A stretch of DNA of 64,000 bases from Flavobacterium restrictum (GCF_007097245.1 NZ_VJZT01000001.1:124001-188000); one strand, 5' to 3'; positions 25,530 through 34,191 are shown, numbered from the stretch's first letter. Program-made: numbers and translations. Notes: generated from the sequence alone by a model not told the origin.

Positions 25530-26387
25530 ATGAGTACATTAAAAATTGCCATTCAAAAATCAGGACGTTTAAACGAAGAAAGTATCCAAATCCTTAAAGA
25601 CGCAGGCATTTCTATCGATAACGGAATTGACCAATTAAAGGCCGAAGCGTCTAACTTTCCATTGGAAGTTTTGTATTTGCGAAACTCTGATATTCCGCAA
25701 TATTTGATTGATGGCGTGGTCGATATTGCCATCGTTGGCGATAATTTATTAGTCGAAAAAGGGAAAAACATTGAAGTCATTCAAAAATTAGGTTTTTCTA
25801 AATGCAAAGTATCCGTGGCTGTCCCAAAAGCATTTAATTACACATCGGTAAATGATCTCGAAGGCATGCGAATTGCCACTTCGTATCCCAATACGGTACT
25901 TGATTTTTTTAATTCCAAAGGCGTAACAGTCGACATTCACCAAATATCAGGTTCGGTAGAAATTGCACCAAACATAGGTCTTGCTGATGCTATTGTGGAT
26001 ATTGTTTCGAGCGGAAGCACGTTGTTCAAAAACAATTTGAAAGAAGTAGAAGTGATTTTCAAAAGTGAAGCCGTTTTAGCCGTTTCTCCAAAAGTAAGCC
26101 CAGAATCTCAAAAAATAATCGATACGCTAAAATTCCGAATCGAATCGGTTTTAAGAGCGAGAAAGTCCAAATACATTTTGATGAACGTTCCCAACGACAA
26201 AGTCGAAGCAGTTGGACAAATTCTTCCCGTATTGCGCAGTTTAACCGTTTTGCCCTTGGCGCAGGAAGGATGGAGCAGCGTTCACTCGGTAATTGACAAA
26301 GACACTTTTTGGGAAGTAATCGACCAACTCAAAGAAGCGGGAGCCGAGGGAATTCTAGTTTGCCCAATCGAGAAAATGGTTTTGTAA
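25530..26387 (+). CDS. hisG: ATP phosphoribosyltransferase, long form
   Basis: It catalyses the first step of histidine synthesis, joining ATP and PRPP. At 285 aa it is the long form, with a C-terminal regulatory ACT-like domain (about 215-285) that in the family binds histidine for feedback inhibition; the short form would need HisZ, which is absent. Catalytic-domain motifs include KIAIQKSGRLNEES at the N-terminus and the PRPP-binding DAIVDIVSSGSTLFKNNL. The ATG at 25530 is preferred because the in-frame extension upstream is low-complexity and unlike the family. It is the first structural gene after the attenuator. Confidence 0.97.
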   Translation: MSTLKIAIQKSGRLNEESIQILKDAGISIDNGIDQLKAEASNFPLEVLYLRNSDIPQYLIDGVVDIAIVGDNLLVEKGKNIEVIQKLGFSKCKVSVAVPKAFNYTSVNDLEGMRIATSYPNTVLDFFNSKGVTVDIHQISGSVEIAPNIGLADAIVDIVSSGSTLFKNNLKEVEVIFKSEAVLAVSPKVSPESQKIIDTLKFRIESVLRARKSKYILMNVPNDKVEAVGQILPVLRSLTVLPLAQEGWSSVHSVIDKDTFWEVIDQLKEAGAEGILVCPIEKMVL

Positions 26388-26391
26388 ATCC

Positions 26392-26468
26392 TTTGGCTAA
26401 TAGCTTTTGGCTGTTGGCAAAGATTCCTGTAATCAAGCTAAAAGCCAAAAGCTATTAGCTAAAAGCTA
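26392..26468. repeat. Inverted GGCTAATAGC/GCTATTAGC repeat between hisG and hisD
   Basis: TTTGGCTAATAGCTTTTGG near 26392 is the inverse of CCAAAAGCTATTAGCT near 26445, giving a long hairpin rich in AAAAGCC units. The same GCCAAAAGC unit recurs between hisB and hisH. Confidence 0.75.
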
Positions 26469-26474
26469 AAAAAA

Positions 26475-27773
26475 ATGAACAAAATATTCAATCCAAAACC
26501 CGAAACATGGTCGGCTATTTTAGAAAGACCAACTAAAACTGTTGATGATATTGAAGCCACAGTAAAAGAAATTTTTAAGGAAGTTCAAAAGAAGGGCGAT
26601 GATGCGGTTGCCAAATATACATCTTTTTTTGACGGTGCCACATTCGAAAATATACAAGTTTCAAAATCCGAAATAGAAGAAGCAATTGCAACCATTTCTG
26701 ATGAATTGAAAAGTGCAATTCAACTAGCAAAATCGAATATAGAAAAATTTCACTCGGCACAAAAAACGGATAAAGTTGTTGTAGAAACTACCGAAGGCGT
26801 CTATTGTTGGCAAGAAAAACGTCCGATTCAAAAAATTGGTTTGTACATTCCAGGAGGAACCGCGCCTTTGTTTTCAACGGTTTTGATGTTGGCTGTTCCT
26901 GCAACTATTGCAGGTTGCAACGAAATTGTGTTGTGTTCACCACCCGATAAAAAAGGAAATATAAATCCTGCGATTTTATATGCTGCGGATTTATGTGGTG
27001 TAACCAAAATCTTGAAAGTGGGCGGAATTCAAGCCATTGCAGGAATGACTTTTGGTACCAAATCAATACCAAAAGTGTATAAAATTTTTGGACCAGGAAA
27101 CCAATTTGTAACGGTGGCAAAACAATTGGCGACACAATTTGGAGTGGCTATCGATATGCCAGCTGGCCCATCGGAATTGTTGATTGTAGCTGATGATACG
27201 GCTGTTCCGGCTTTTATCGCTTCGGATTTGTTGTCGCAAGCAGAACACGGAACAGACAGTCAGGTGATTTTGGTTTCGACTTCATTGGAATTAATTGATA
27301 AAGTAGAGGAGGAAGTTCAAAAACAATTAGATGTTTTGCCAAGAAAAGCCATCGCCGAAAAAGCGATTGCCAATTCGAAATTGATTTTTGTCGAAAATGA
27401 CGAAACTGCTTTGGAATTAATTGACGAATATGGACCAGAACACTTTATTATTTGTACCAAAGACGAAGATTTTTATGTCAATAATATTGGTAATGCAGGT
27501 TCGGTTTTTATTGGAAATTATACGCCAGAAAGTGCCGGAGATTATGCTTCAGGAACGAATCATACTTTGCCAACTAACGGATATGCAAAGAATTACAGCG
27601 GTGTAAATCTGGATAGTTTTACCAAATCGATGACTTTTCAAAAAATATCTGAAAGTGGTATTCAAAACATTGGTAAAGCAATAGAAATTATGGCAGAAGC
27701 CGAAGGATTGCAGGCGCATAAAAATGCAGTAACATTACGTTTGGAATCCTGCAAGGTTTCTAAAACCTTGTAG
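26475..27773 (+). CDS. hisD: Histidinol dehydrogenase
   Basis: A zinc-dependent, NAD-linked enzyme that oxidises histidinol in two steps to histidine, the last reaction of the pathway. It is 432 aa. Conserved stretches: IPGGTAPLFSTVLMLAVPA, GPGNQFVTVAKQLA, MPAGPSELLIVAD, DLLSQAEHGTDSQVILV (Gln/His zinc ligands) and the late EHFIICTKD and SAGDYASGTNHTLPTNGYA. The final residues (about SCKVSKTL) are encoded by one copy of a palindromic repeat that overlaps the stop codon, so the natural C-terminus appears to have been replaced after HKNAVTLRLE without harming the core. It lies second in the operon. Confidence 0.96.
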   Translation: MNKIFNPKPETWSAILERPTKTVDDIEATVKEIFKEVQKKGDDAVAKYTSFFDGATFENIQVSKSEIEEAIATISDELKSAIQLAKSNIEKFHSAQKTDKVVVETTEGVYCWQEKRPIQKIGLYIPGGTAPLFSTVLMLAVPATIAGCNEIVLCSPPDKKGNINPAILYAADLCGVTKILKVGGIQAIAGMTFGTKSIPKVYKIFGPGNQFVTVAKQLATQFGVAIDMPAGPSELLIVADDTAVPAFIASDLLSQAEHGTDSQVILVSTSLELIDKVEEEVQKQLDVLPRKAIAEKAIANSKLIFVENDETALELIDEYGPEHFIICTKDEDFYVNNIGNAGSVFIGNYTPESAGDYASGTNHTLPTNGYAKNYSGVNLDSFTKSMTFQKISESGIQNIGKAIEIMAEAEGLQAHKNAVTLRLESCKVSKTL

Positions 27774-27818
27774 GTATTTATAATAATCACACCTACAAGG
27801 TTTCTAAAACCTTGTAGG
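27748..27818. repeat. Two copies of a 27-bp palindrome across the hisD stop
   Basis: Each copy has arms of the type CCTACAAGGTTT / AAACCTTGTAGG around a 3-nt centre. Copy 1 (27748-27774) contains the hisD stop and has one change (G for A); copy 2 (27792-27818) is perfect. They are 17 bp apart. Confidence 0.9.
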
Positions 27819-27835
27819 AGTAAAATTGAATAAAA

Positions 27836-28876
27836 ATGAATTTCGATATAAATAATTTAACTAGAGAAAACGTTAAGTCGATGAAACCTTATTCTTCGGC
27901 ACGTGACGAATTTGAGGATTTCGACACAGCAGATATGATTTTTTTGGATGCCAATGAAAATCCGTTTCAAAATGGCGTAAATCGGTATCCTGATCCGCAA
28001 CAAAGCAGTGTGAAAGCGGTTTTAGCGAAAGAAAAAAACGTAAACACCAATCAAATTTTATTAGGAAACGGAAGTGACGAAGTATTAGATTTAATTTTCA
28101 GGGCTTTTTGTGAACCAAAAGTAGATAATATTATTTCATTACCACCAACCTACGGAATGTATGGCGTTTTGGCTAATATTAATGCTGTTGAAAATCGAGA
28201 AGTATTGCTTTCTGAAGATTTTCAGCCACAAGTCGAAAAGATTTTAGAAGCAGTTGACAAAAACACCAAAATTATCTTCCTATGTTCACCAAATAATCCA
28301 ACGGCGAATTCATTTTCGGATGAAAGCGTGGTTGAATTATTGGAGAATTTCAAAGGTTTAGTTGTGATTGACGAAGCCTATATCGACTTTTCAGAAAAGG
28401 AAAGTTGGTTGGCTAAAATAAACAAATATCCAAATTTGATTATCACACAAACGCTTTCCAAAGCGTATGGCTTGGCGGGAATTCGATTGGGAATTTGTTA
28501 TGGTTCTGTAGCGGTGATTTCGGTTTTAAACAAAATAAAACCTCCCTACAACGTGAACGAATTGACGCAATTGAGAGCTTTGGAAAGATTGAGTGATCCA
28601 AGTAAAATAAAAGCTGAAATAGCATCGATTATTGAACAAAGAGAACAATTACTTAAAGTATTGGTTGACGTAAAATTTGTCGAAAAAGTCTATCCAACAG
28701 AAGCCAATTTCATCTTGATAAAAGTGGATGACGCTAATAAAAGATACGATGAATTAATTAAGAAAGGAATTGTAATTCGTAACAGAACGACACAACCTTT
28801 ATGTGAAAACACCTTGCGTTTGACTATTGGAACCGAGGTTGAAAATAAAAAATTAATGGAGGCATTAAAAGCTTAA
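27836..28876 (+). CDS. hisC: Histidinol-phosphate aminotransferase
   Basis: A PLP-dependent fold-type I aminotransferase converting imidazole-acetol phosphate and glutamate to histidinol phosphate. It is 346 aa. The N-terminal substrate stretch LDANENPFQNGVNRYPDP is typical of HisC; LLGNGSDEVLDLIFRAFC contains the phosphate-contacting loop; SPNNPTANSFS and VVIDEAYIDFS supply the PLP-ring Asn/Asp/Tyr contacts; TLSKAYGLAGIRLG holds the Schiff-base Lys. It ends ENKKLMEALKA. An unrelated gene follows before hisB. Confidence 0.97.
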   Translation: MNFDINNLTRENVKSMKPYSSARDEFEDFDTADMIFLDANENPFQNGVNRYPDPQQSSVKAVLAKEKNVNTNQILLGNGSDEVLDLIFRAFCEPKVDNIISLPPTYGMYGVLANINAVENREVLLSEDFQPQVEKILEAVDKNTKIIFLCSPNNPTANSFSDESVVELLENFKGLVVIDEAYIDFSEKESWLAKINKYPNLIITQTLSKAYGLAGIRLGICYGSVAVISVLNKIKPPYNVNELTQLRALERLSDPSKIKAEIASIIEQREQLLKVLVDVKFVEKVYPTEANFILIKVDDANKRYDELIKKGIVIRNRTTQPLCENTLRLTIGTEVENKKLMEALKA

Positions 28877-28932
28877 CTTTTGTACCTGACAGTTTTTAAA
28901 AACTATTAGGATACATTATAAAAACATACTGT

Positions 28933-29838
28933 ATGAGGACAATCATTTATTTTGGATTATTTTTTCTTTCTTGTTTATCGGCTATTGGACAAATTAATAT
29001 TAATGAATTGGAAAGAGTTAATGGACTTTGGTCAAAAAAAGGTGATACGATAACTTTTACAGGTAAATTTGAAGAAAAGTTTGATGATGGTAAGATTAAA
29101 GGAACAGGTAATTTAATTAACGGAAAACTTGATGATTTGAGAATTCAATATTACCAAAACGGCAATATAATGTCACAAAAATATTATAAGAATGCTTATC
29201 CACATGGTCATTCAAAAGAATTTTATGAAAATGGAACTTTAAAACAGGAAGGTAATTTTGTAGACAATAAAGAAAACGGAACATGGATTGTATATTATCA
29301 AAGTGGGATTAAACGGGTAGAATTGAATTTTGATAATGGAGTTCAAACTGGTCCTTATTTTGAATTTGATTATCAAGGAAATTTAACAAGACAATTTTAT
29401 TTTCGAAATGGGAAAGCCGAATATTCTGATGAGTTTATGGAGTTAGTCAATAAAGCAGCTGAAATGACTGGTCGATTCGTATCTAAAGAAGCAATTCCTT
29501 TATATGACAAGGCCATAGAATTAAATCCAACTGTAGCTCAAATATTTTTTAATAGAGGAACAGCTTATAGTAATAGTTTAGACTTTGAGAAAGCTATTAG
29601 CGATTATGATAGAGCAATAGAGTTAAATCCAAATTATATGGAAGCATATGCTAATCGAGGTAATGCTAAAATTAATACACATACTTCAAAAGGTAATTTA
29701 GAACCAACAAATGAACAAACAATAAGTGCTTGTGAGGATTTTTATAAAGCACTTGAACTTGGAGATAAAACAATAGATACATCTGATATGATATATTTAT
29801 ACTGTAAAAAGAATAGAAACAAAAAAAAGAATAAATAA
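28933..29838 (+). CDS. Exported YwqK/MORN-like and TPR protein inside the his operon
   Basis: A 301-aa protein with a signal peptide (MRTIIYFGLFFLSCLSAIGQ). Residues about 40-165 hold repeats of the form YYQNGNIMSQKYYKNAYPHG, the YwqK/MORN_2 pattern of G-x-W/Y-x-x-Y-x-x-NG. Residues about 170-265 hold two or more TPR units (AIPLYDKAIELNP and AISDYDRAIELNP with FFNRGTAY and AYANRGNAK). The C-terminus is Lys-rich. The family is often labelled an antitoxin, but nothing here supports a toxin-antitoxin role. It is more AT-rich than the his genes, is bounded by gaps of 56 and 151 bp, and has no relation to histidine synthesis, so it is probably a late insertion. Confidence 0.78.
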   Translation: MRTIIYFGLFFLSCLSAIGQININELERVNGLWSKKGDTITFTGKFEEKFDDGKIKGTGNLINGKLDDLRIQYYQNGNIMSQKYYKNAYPHGHSKEFYENGTLKQEGNFVDNKENGTWIVYYQSGIKRVELNFDNGVQTGPYFEFDYQGNLTRQFYFRNGKAEYSDEFMELVNKAAEMTGRFVSKEAIPLYDKAIELNPTVAQIFFNRGTAYSNSLDFEKAISDYDRAIELNPNYMEAYANRGNAKINTHTSKGNLEPTNEQTISACEDFYKALELGDKTIDTSDMIYLYCKKNRNKKKNK

Positions 29839-29989
29839 TTATTTACTAACAGCAATTAGAATTTGGTTTCGGTCATAAACTGAAACTTGATTTTGTATTT
29901 AAAATCCAGTCTTAAATCGAAATTTAGACGTACTTTTTTACCAACCCTTTTGTGGCTATAGACTTTAGCTCTGAAAATAAAATAATAAA

Positions 29990-31126
29990 ATGAAAAAAAT
30001 ACTTTTTATAGACCGTGACGGAACAATGGTTTTGGAACCAAATGATTATCAATTGGACAGTTTTGAAAAATTAGAATTTTACCCAAAAGCCTTTCAATAT
30101 CTGGGAAAAATTGCTGCCGAATTGGATTTTGAATTGGTGATGGTTACCAATCAAGATGGTTTGGGAACCGATTCACATCCAGAAGCCAACTTTTGGCCCG
30201 TGCATAATTTGGTGATGAAAGCTTTCGAAAATGAAGGCGTTGTTTTTAGTGATGTTCTGATTGACAAAACATTTCCTCACGAAAATGTCCCAACTCGCAA
30301 GCCAGGAACAGCAATGTTGACCAAATTCATTAATAATCCCGAATACGATTTAGAAAATTCATTCGTAATCGGTGACAGAATAACCGATGTGGAATTGGCT
30401 AAAAACTTGGGTTCAAAAGCCATTTTTATCAGCAATGACGAAAAATTGGGAAGTGACGAAATTTCGTCAAAAAGACACGAATTGGACAATGTTATTGCTT
30501 TGCAAACTACGGATTGGAAAACCATTTATGAGTTTTTGAAATTAGAAGAACGTACAGCTTCTATCACTAGAAAAACGAATGAAACCGATATTTATATCAA
30601 CTTAAACCTTGATGGAACTGGAAAAAGTAAAATCGAAACAGGAATTGCTTTTTTCGACCACATGCTCGATCAAATCGCCCGTCACGGACAAATGGACTTG
30701 GAGATTTTGGTAAAAGGCGATTTAGAAGTCGATGAACACCACACAATCGAAGACACTGCAATTGCTTTGGGAGAAGTTTTCGCCAAAGCATTAGGAAACA
30801 AATTAGGAATTGAAAGATATGGTTTTTGTTTGCCAATGGACGATTGTTTGTCACAAGTAGCAATTGATTTTGGTGGTAGAAACTGGTTGGTTTGGGAAAC
30901 CGAATTCAAACGCGAAATGGTGGGTAAAATGCCAACAGAAATGTTCTATCATTTCTTCAAATCTTTTTCGGATGGAGCAAAAGCCAACATCAACATCAAA
31001 GCCGAAGGAACCAACGAACACCACAAAATCGAGGCTATTTTCAAGGCTTTCGCCAAAGCAATAAAAGTTGCCGTAAAACGTGATCCAGAGAAAATGATTT
31101 TGCCGAGTACAAAAGGAATGTTGTAA
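29990..31126 (+). CDS. hisB: Bifunctional histidinol-phosphatase / imidazoleglycerol-phosphate dehydratase
   Basis: A 378-aa two-domain enzyme catalysing two non-adjacent steps of histidine synthesis. The N-terminal HAD phosphatase (about 1-170) has the nucleophile motif DRDGTMV with Asp8 and Asp10, plus [17 protein letters not shown] with the metal-binding Asp. The C-terminal IGPD domain (about 185-378) has the two metal-binding signatures around [13 protein letters not shown] with [15 protein letters not shown], and [19 protein letters not shown]. The fused form is found in Enterobacteria and Bacteroidota. The 151-bp gap upstream separates it from the inserted YwqK/TPR gene; no strong promoter was found there. 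Confidence 0.97.
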   Translation: MKKILFIDRDGTMVLEPNDYQLDSFEKLEFYPKAFQYLGKIAAELDFELVMVTNQDGLGTDSHPEANFWPVHNLVMKAFENEGVVFSDVLIDKTFPHENVPTRKPGTAMLTKFINNPEYDLENSFVIGDRITDVELAKNLGSKAIFISNDEKLGSDEISSKRHELDNVIALQTTDWKTIYEFLKLEERTASITRKTNETDIYINLNLDGTGKSKIETGIAFFDHMLDQIARHGQMDLEILVKGDLEVDEHHTIEDTAIALGEVFAKALGNKLGIERYGFCLPMDDCLSQVAIDFGGRNWLVWETEFKREMVGKMPTEMFYHFFKSFSDGAKANINIKAEGTNEHHKIEAIFKAFAKAIKVAVKRDPEKMILPSTKGML

Positions 31127-31127
31127 A

Positions 31128-31175
31128 GGGCTTTTAGCTATTGGCAATTAGCCAAAAGCCAAAAGCCAAAAGCCA
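31128..31175. repeat. GCCAAAAGCC short repeat between hisB and hisH
   Basis: GGGCTTTTAGCTATTGGC is followed by tandem AGCCAAAAGCCAAAAGCC units, giving a hairpin; it is the same repeat family as at 26392-26468. Confidence 0.75.
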
Positions 31176-31183
31176 AGAATAAA

Positions 31184-31765
31184 ATGAAAATTGTTATCAT
31201 AAATTACGGAGCAGGAAACATTCAAAGCATTATGTTTGCCATCGAAAGATTAGGATATAAAGCCGTTTTGAGCAATAATCCTGACGAAATAAAAGCAGCG
31301 AATAAAGTGATTTTTCCAGGAGTGGGAGAAGCAAGTTATGCTATGAAAATGCTAAAAGAAAGCGGTTTAGACGCATTGATTCCAACGCTTACGCAACCTG
31401 TTTTTGGAATTTGTTTGGGAATGCAATTGATGTGCAATTCTTCGGAAGAAGGAAACACAAAAGGATTGGGAATTTTTGATGTAAATGTTGTCAAGTTTTC
31501 TACAAAAGTAAAAGTGCCACAAATGGGCTGGAACAACATTTATAACTTGAAATCGGAACTTTTCAAAGGAATTGCCGAGAACGAATATATGTATTTGGTG
31601 CATAGTTTTTATGCGCCACTTTGTGCTGAAACCATTGCTACAACTAATTACGAATTGGCATATTCATCGGCATTGGAAAAGGATAATTTCTACGGAACGC
31701 AATTTCACCCCGAAAAAAGTGGGGATGTTGGAGAACAAATTCTTGGGAATTTTTTAAAATTATAA
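31184..31765 (+). CDS. hisH: Imidazole glycerol phosphate synthase, glutaminase subunit
   Basis: A class I glutamine amidotransferase that supplies ammonia to HisF. It is 193 aa. Motifs: NYGAGNIQSI at the N-terminus, the oxyanion region FPGVGEASYAM, the nucleophile Cys in FGICLGMQLM, and the His/Glu pair in GTQFHPEKSG near the C-terminus. It works as a heterodimer with HisF, encoded two genes downstream. Gaps on both sides carry short repeats. Confidence 0.97.
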   Translation: MKIVIINYGAGNIQSIMFAIERLGYKAVLSNNPDEIKAANKVIFPGVGEASYAMKMLKESGLDALIPTLTQPVFGICLGMQLMCNSSEEGNTKGLGIFDVNVVKFSTKVKVPQMGWNNIYNLKSELFKGIAENEYMYLVHSFYAPLCAETIATTNYELAYSSALEKDNFYGTQFHPEKSGDVGEQILGNFLKL

Positions 31766-31776
31766 ATTAAGTTGAG

Positions 31777-31812
31777 AACTTTAAGACTTTCGACTTTCAA
31801 ACTTTAAGACTT
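31777..31812. repeat. Direct repeat AACTTTAAGACTT between hisH and hisA
   Basis: AACTTTAAGACTT occurs at 31777-31789 and 31800-31812 around TCGACTTTC. A related sequence lies between hisF and hisI. Confidence 0.75.
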
Positions 31813-31818
31813 ATATAA

Positions 31819-32583
31819 ATGAGAATAATACCCGCAATAGACATCATCGACGGAAAATGTGTTCGCTTGTCAAAAGGCGATTACAATACCAAAATCATAT
31901 ACAACGAAAATCCGCTTGAAGTAGCAAAATCATTCGAAGCACACGGAATCGAATATTTGCATTTGGTGGATTTGGATGGCGCAAAATCCAGTAAAATTGT
32001 CAATTATAAAATATTGGAACAAATTGCCACGCAAACCAAATTGAAAATTGATTTTGGTGGTGGTTTGAAATCGGATTCCGACTTAAAAATTGCTTTCGAA
32101 TCTGGTGCCAATCAAATTACAGGCGGAAGTATTGCTGTGAAAAACAGGGCTATTTTCGAAAAATGGATTGCAGAATATGGTTCTGATAAAATCATTTTGG
32201 GAGCAGATGCGAATAACGAAAAAGTAGCCGTTTCGGGATGGTTGGAAGATTCTGATGAAGATTTGATTCCGTTTATTCAGGATTACCAAAACAAAGGAAT
32301 TCAGTACGTAATTTGTACGGACATTGCCAAAGACGGAATGTTAGAAGGTCCAAGTTTTGATTTGTATAAAAAAATTATCAATCAGTGTTCTGTCACTTCG
32401 AGTGTGTCACCTCGAGCGCAGTCGAGAGGCGAGATAAAATTAATTGCTTCCGGTGGAATTTCTACCTTTGACGAATTGCCTAAACTAGCCGAATTGGGTT
32501 GCGAAGGAACCATAATTGGCAAAGCGATTTACGAAGGAAGAATTACGTTGAAACAATTGGAAAATTATATTTTAACAATGTAG
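31819..32583 (+). CDS. hisA: ProFAR isomerase with an in-frame repeat insertion
   Basis: A (beta/alpha)8-barrel isomerase acting on ProFAR in histidine synthesis; 254 aa, about 15 longer than usual. N-terminal [20 protein letters not shown] carries the first catalytic Asp (Asp8), and [17 protein letters not shown] the second (Asp in [11 protein letters not shown]). The extra residues are 190-205 ([16 protein letters not shown], 32386-32433), placed after helix 6 and just before strand 7 ([10 protein letters not shown]). They are encoded by a known-looking palindromic repeat, not by family sequence. The loop is at a tolerant position and the rest is intact, so the enzyme is probably active. 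The stop overlaps another palindrome. Confidence 0.96.
   Translation: MRIIPAIDIIDGKCVRLSKGDYNTKIIYNENPLEVAKSFEAHGIEYLHLVDLDGAKSSKIVNYKILEQIATQTKLKIDFGGGLKSDSDLKIAFESGANQITGGSIAVKNRAIFEKWIAEYGSDKIILGADANNEKVAVSGWLEDSDEDLIPFIQDYQNKGIQYVICTDIAKDGMLEGPSFDLYKKIINQCSVTSSVSPRAQSRGEIKLIASGGISTFDELPKLAELGCEGTIIGKAIYEGRITLKQLENYILTM
32386..32433. repeat. 48-bp repeat inserted in frame in hisA
   Basis: The segment includes GTCACTTCGAGTGTGTCACC followed by CTCGAGCGCAGTCGAGAGG, an imperfect palindrome of the CTCGA...TCGAG type common between flavobacterial genes. It keeps the reading frame (16 codons, no stop). Confidence 0.8.
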
Positions 32584-32608
32584 AGACGTTGCAATGCAAC
32601 GTCTCTAC
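32580..32608. repeat. 29-bp perfect palindrome between hisA and hisF
   Basis: Arm GTAGAGACGTTGC (32580-32592) and its exact complement (32596-32608) around a 3-nt centre. The hisA stop codon lies inside the left arm. Confidence 0.9.
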
Positions 32609-32627
32609 GGCGAAACAAAACAAAAAA

Positions 32628-33383
32628 ATGTTAACAAAAAGAATAATCCCCTGCCTAGACATTAAAAACGGGCGAACCGTGAAAGGCGTTAATTTCGTAG
32701 ATTTGCGCGATGCGGGAGATCCTGTGGAATTAGCCAAAATCTATTCGGATGAAGGTGCTGATGAATTGGTTTTTCTTGATATTTCGGCCACGGAGGAACG
32801 CAGAAGTACCCTGATTGATTTGGTTCGAAAAGTAGCGGCAACAATCAATATCCCGTTTACGGTTGGTGGTGGAATTTCGGCAGTTTCAGATGTGGAAGTT
32901 TTGCTGCAAAACGGAGCTGACAAGGTTTCGATCAATTCATCGGCAGTCAAAAATCCGCAGTTGATAAACGATTTGGCACGGAAATTTGGTAGCCAATGTG
33001 TAGTTGTGGCTATTGATGCCAAGCAAATTGACGGTGAGTGGATGGTGCATTTGGTTGGAGGAAAGGTTCCAACTGAAATTCGATTATTCGATTGGGCACA
33101 AGAAGTGGAGCAAAGAGGAGCAGGAGAAATCTTGTTTACTTCAATGAATCACGATGGAACTAAAAACGGTTTTGCGAATGAAGCTTTGGCAATATTATCT
33201 AAATTAGTAAATATTCCGATTATAGCTTCAGGTGGAGCGGGAAATATCCAGCATTTTGTAGATACCTTTGTCGAAGGAAAATCCGATGCGGCATTGGCGG
33301 CAAGCGTATTTCATTTTAAGGAAATTGAAATTAAAACATTGAAAACAGCATTAAAAAATAATAATATTGAGGTTCGAATTTAG
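32628..33383 (+). CDS. hisF: Imidazole glycerol phosphate synthase, cyclase subunit
   Basis: A (beta/alpha)8 barrel of 251 aa that uses ammonia from HisH to form imidazole glycerol phosphate and AICAR. The start [20 protein letters not shown] is the family N-terminus with catalytic Asp11; a longer frame upstream runs back through the palindrome and hisA and is not real. The second catalytic Asp is in [14 protein letters not shown]. Phosphate-binding loops are seen at FTVGGGIS and IASGGAGN. It follows hisA after 44 bp that are mostly palindrome. Confidence 0.97.
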   Translation: MLTKRIIPCLDIKNGRTVKGVNFVDLRDAGDPVELAKIYSDEGADELVFLDISATEERRSTLIDLVRKVAATINIPFTVGGGISAVSDVEVLLQNGADKVSINSSAVKNPQLINDLARKFGSQCVVVAIDAKQIDGEWMVHLVGGKVPTEIRLFDWAQEVEQRGAGEILFTSMNHDGTKNGFANEALAILSKLVNIPIIASGGAGNIQHFVDTFVEGKSDAALAASVFHFKEIEIKTLKTALKNNNIEVRI

Positions 33384-33387
33384 TTTT

Positions 33388-33421
33388 ACTGTAAGACATT
33401 CGACTTTACAACTTTAGACTT
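33388..33421. repeat. Short GACTTT-type repeat between hisF and hisI
   Basis: ACTGTAAGACATTCGACTTT and following ACAACTTTAGACTT resemble the repeat before hisA, in slightly diverged form. Confidence 0.6.
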
Positions 33422-33427
33422 AAAAAA

Positions 33428-34027
33428 ATGGAAATAGATTTTTCAAAAAGCGCACACGGATTGATTCCAGCGATTATTCAAGATAGCGAAACTAAAAATG
33501 TTTTGATGCTCGGGTATATGAATGCCGAATCCTATCAAAAGACGTTGGACACTCAAAAAGTAACTTTTTACAGCCGATCTAAACAAAGACTTTGGACAAA
33601 AGGCGAGGAAAGTGGCAATTTTTTGCATTTGGTTTCTATCAAAAATGATTGTGATAATGATACGTTTTTGATACAAGTGCGACCAGAAGGACCAACGTGT
33701 CATACAGGTTTAGATACGTGCTGGCAAGAAGCTAACAATCAGGAATATGGGTTTATTTCAACTTTAGAAAGTACCATCAAAACACGCAGAGAAAATGCCG
33801 ATTCCGAAAAAAGTTACGTTGCCTCTTTATTCGAAAAAGGCATCAACAAAATTGCTCAAAAAGTGGGTGAGGAAGCCGTAGAAGTGGTGATTGAGGCCAA
33901 AGACGATAATGACGATTTGTTTTTGAGTGAAAGTGCCGATTTACTTTTTCATTACTTAATTCTTTTGCAAGCCAAAGGATTTCAATTGGAAGATGTAGTT
34001 CAAGTTTTGAAAAGTCGTCAGAAATAA
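33428..34027 (+). CDS. hisIE: Bifunctional phosphoribosyl-AMP cyclohydrolase / phosphoribosyl-ATP pyrophosphatase
   Basis: A 199-aa fusion catalysing the second and third steps of the pathway. The HisI domain (about 1-105) has MLGYMNAESYQKTLDTQKVTF, SRSKQRLWTKGEESGN and zinc-binding Cys residues in DCDNDTFLIQV and GPTCHTGLDTCW. The HisE domain (about 110-199) is helical with KSYVASLFEKGINKIAQKVGEEAVEVVIEA and ESADLLFHYLILL, the MazG-like metal site. It is the last gene of the operon and is followed by a terminator. Confidence 0.96.
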   Translation: MEIDFSKSAHGLIPAIIQDSETKNVLMLGYMNAESYQKTLDTQKVTFYSRSKQRLWTKGEESGNFLHLVSIKNDCDNDTFLIQVRPEGPTCHTGLDTCWQEANNQEYGFISTLESTIKTRRENADSEKSYVASLFEKGINKIAQKVGEEAVEVVIEAKDDNDDLFLSESADLLFHYLILLQAKGFQLEDVVQVLKSRQK

Positions 34028-34086
34028 AGATCTTTCGTTTTGATTTAAAATAAGATTCGAAACCAAATTTTTTCAATGAAATATTC

Positions 34087-34132
34087 CAAAACCCAGTAGC
34101 GAATTGATTTGCTATTGGGTTTTGTTTTTTCT
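34087..34132 (+). terminator. Terminator of the his operon
   Basis: 14-bp stem CAAAACCCAGTAGC (34087-34100) / GCTATTGGGTTTTG (34111-34124) with one G-T pair and a following T run. Confidence 0.92.
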
Positions 34133-34191
34133 TTTTTTTCAAAAAGCAATCCACTATATTTACTTTTTATTTCAAAAACACAAATGCCACG

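Noticed and set aside
28887..28905. AGTTTTTAAAAACT palindrome after hisC as a terminator
   Set aside because: AT-only stem without a T tail; too weak, and the operon continues. It may be a degraded repeat.
28933..29838. Toxin-antitoxin system around the YwqK-like protein
   Set aside because: The YwqK antitoxin label comes from database naming; the protein is exported, carries TPRs and has no toxin partner nearby. The same applies to 47716-48285.
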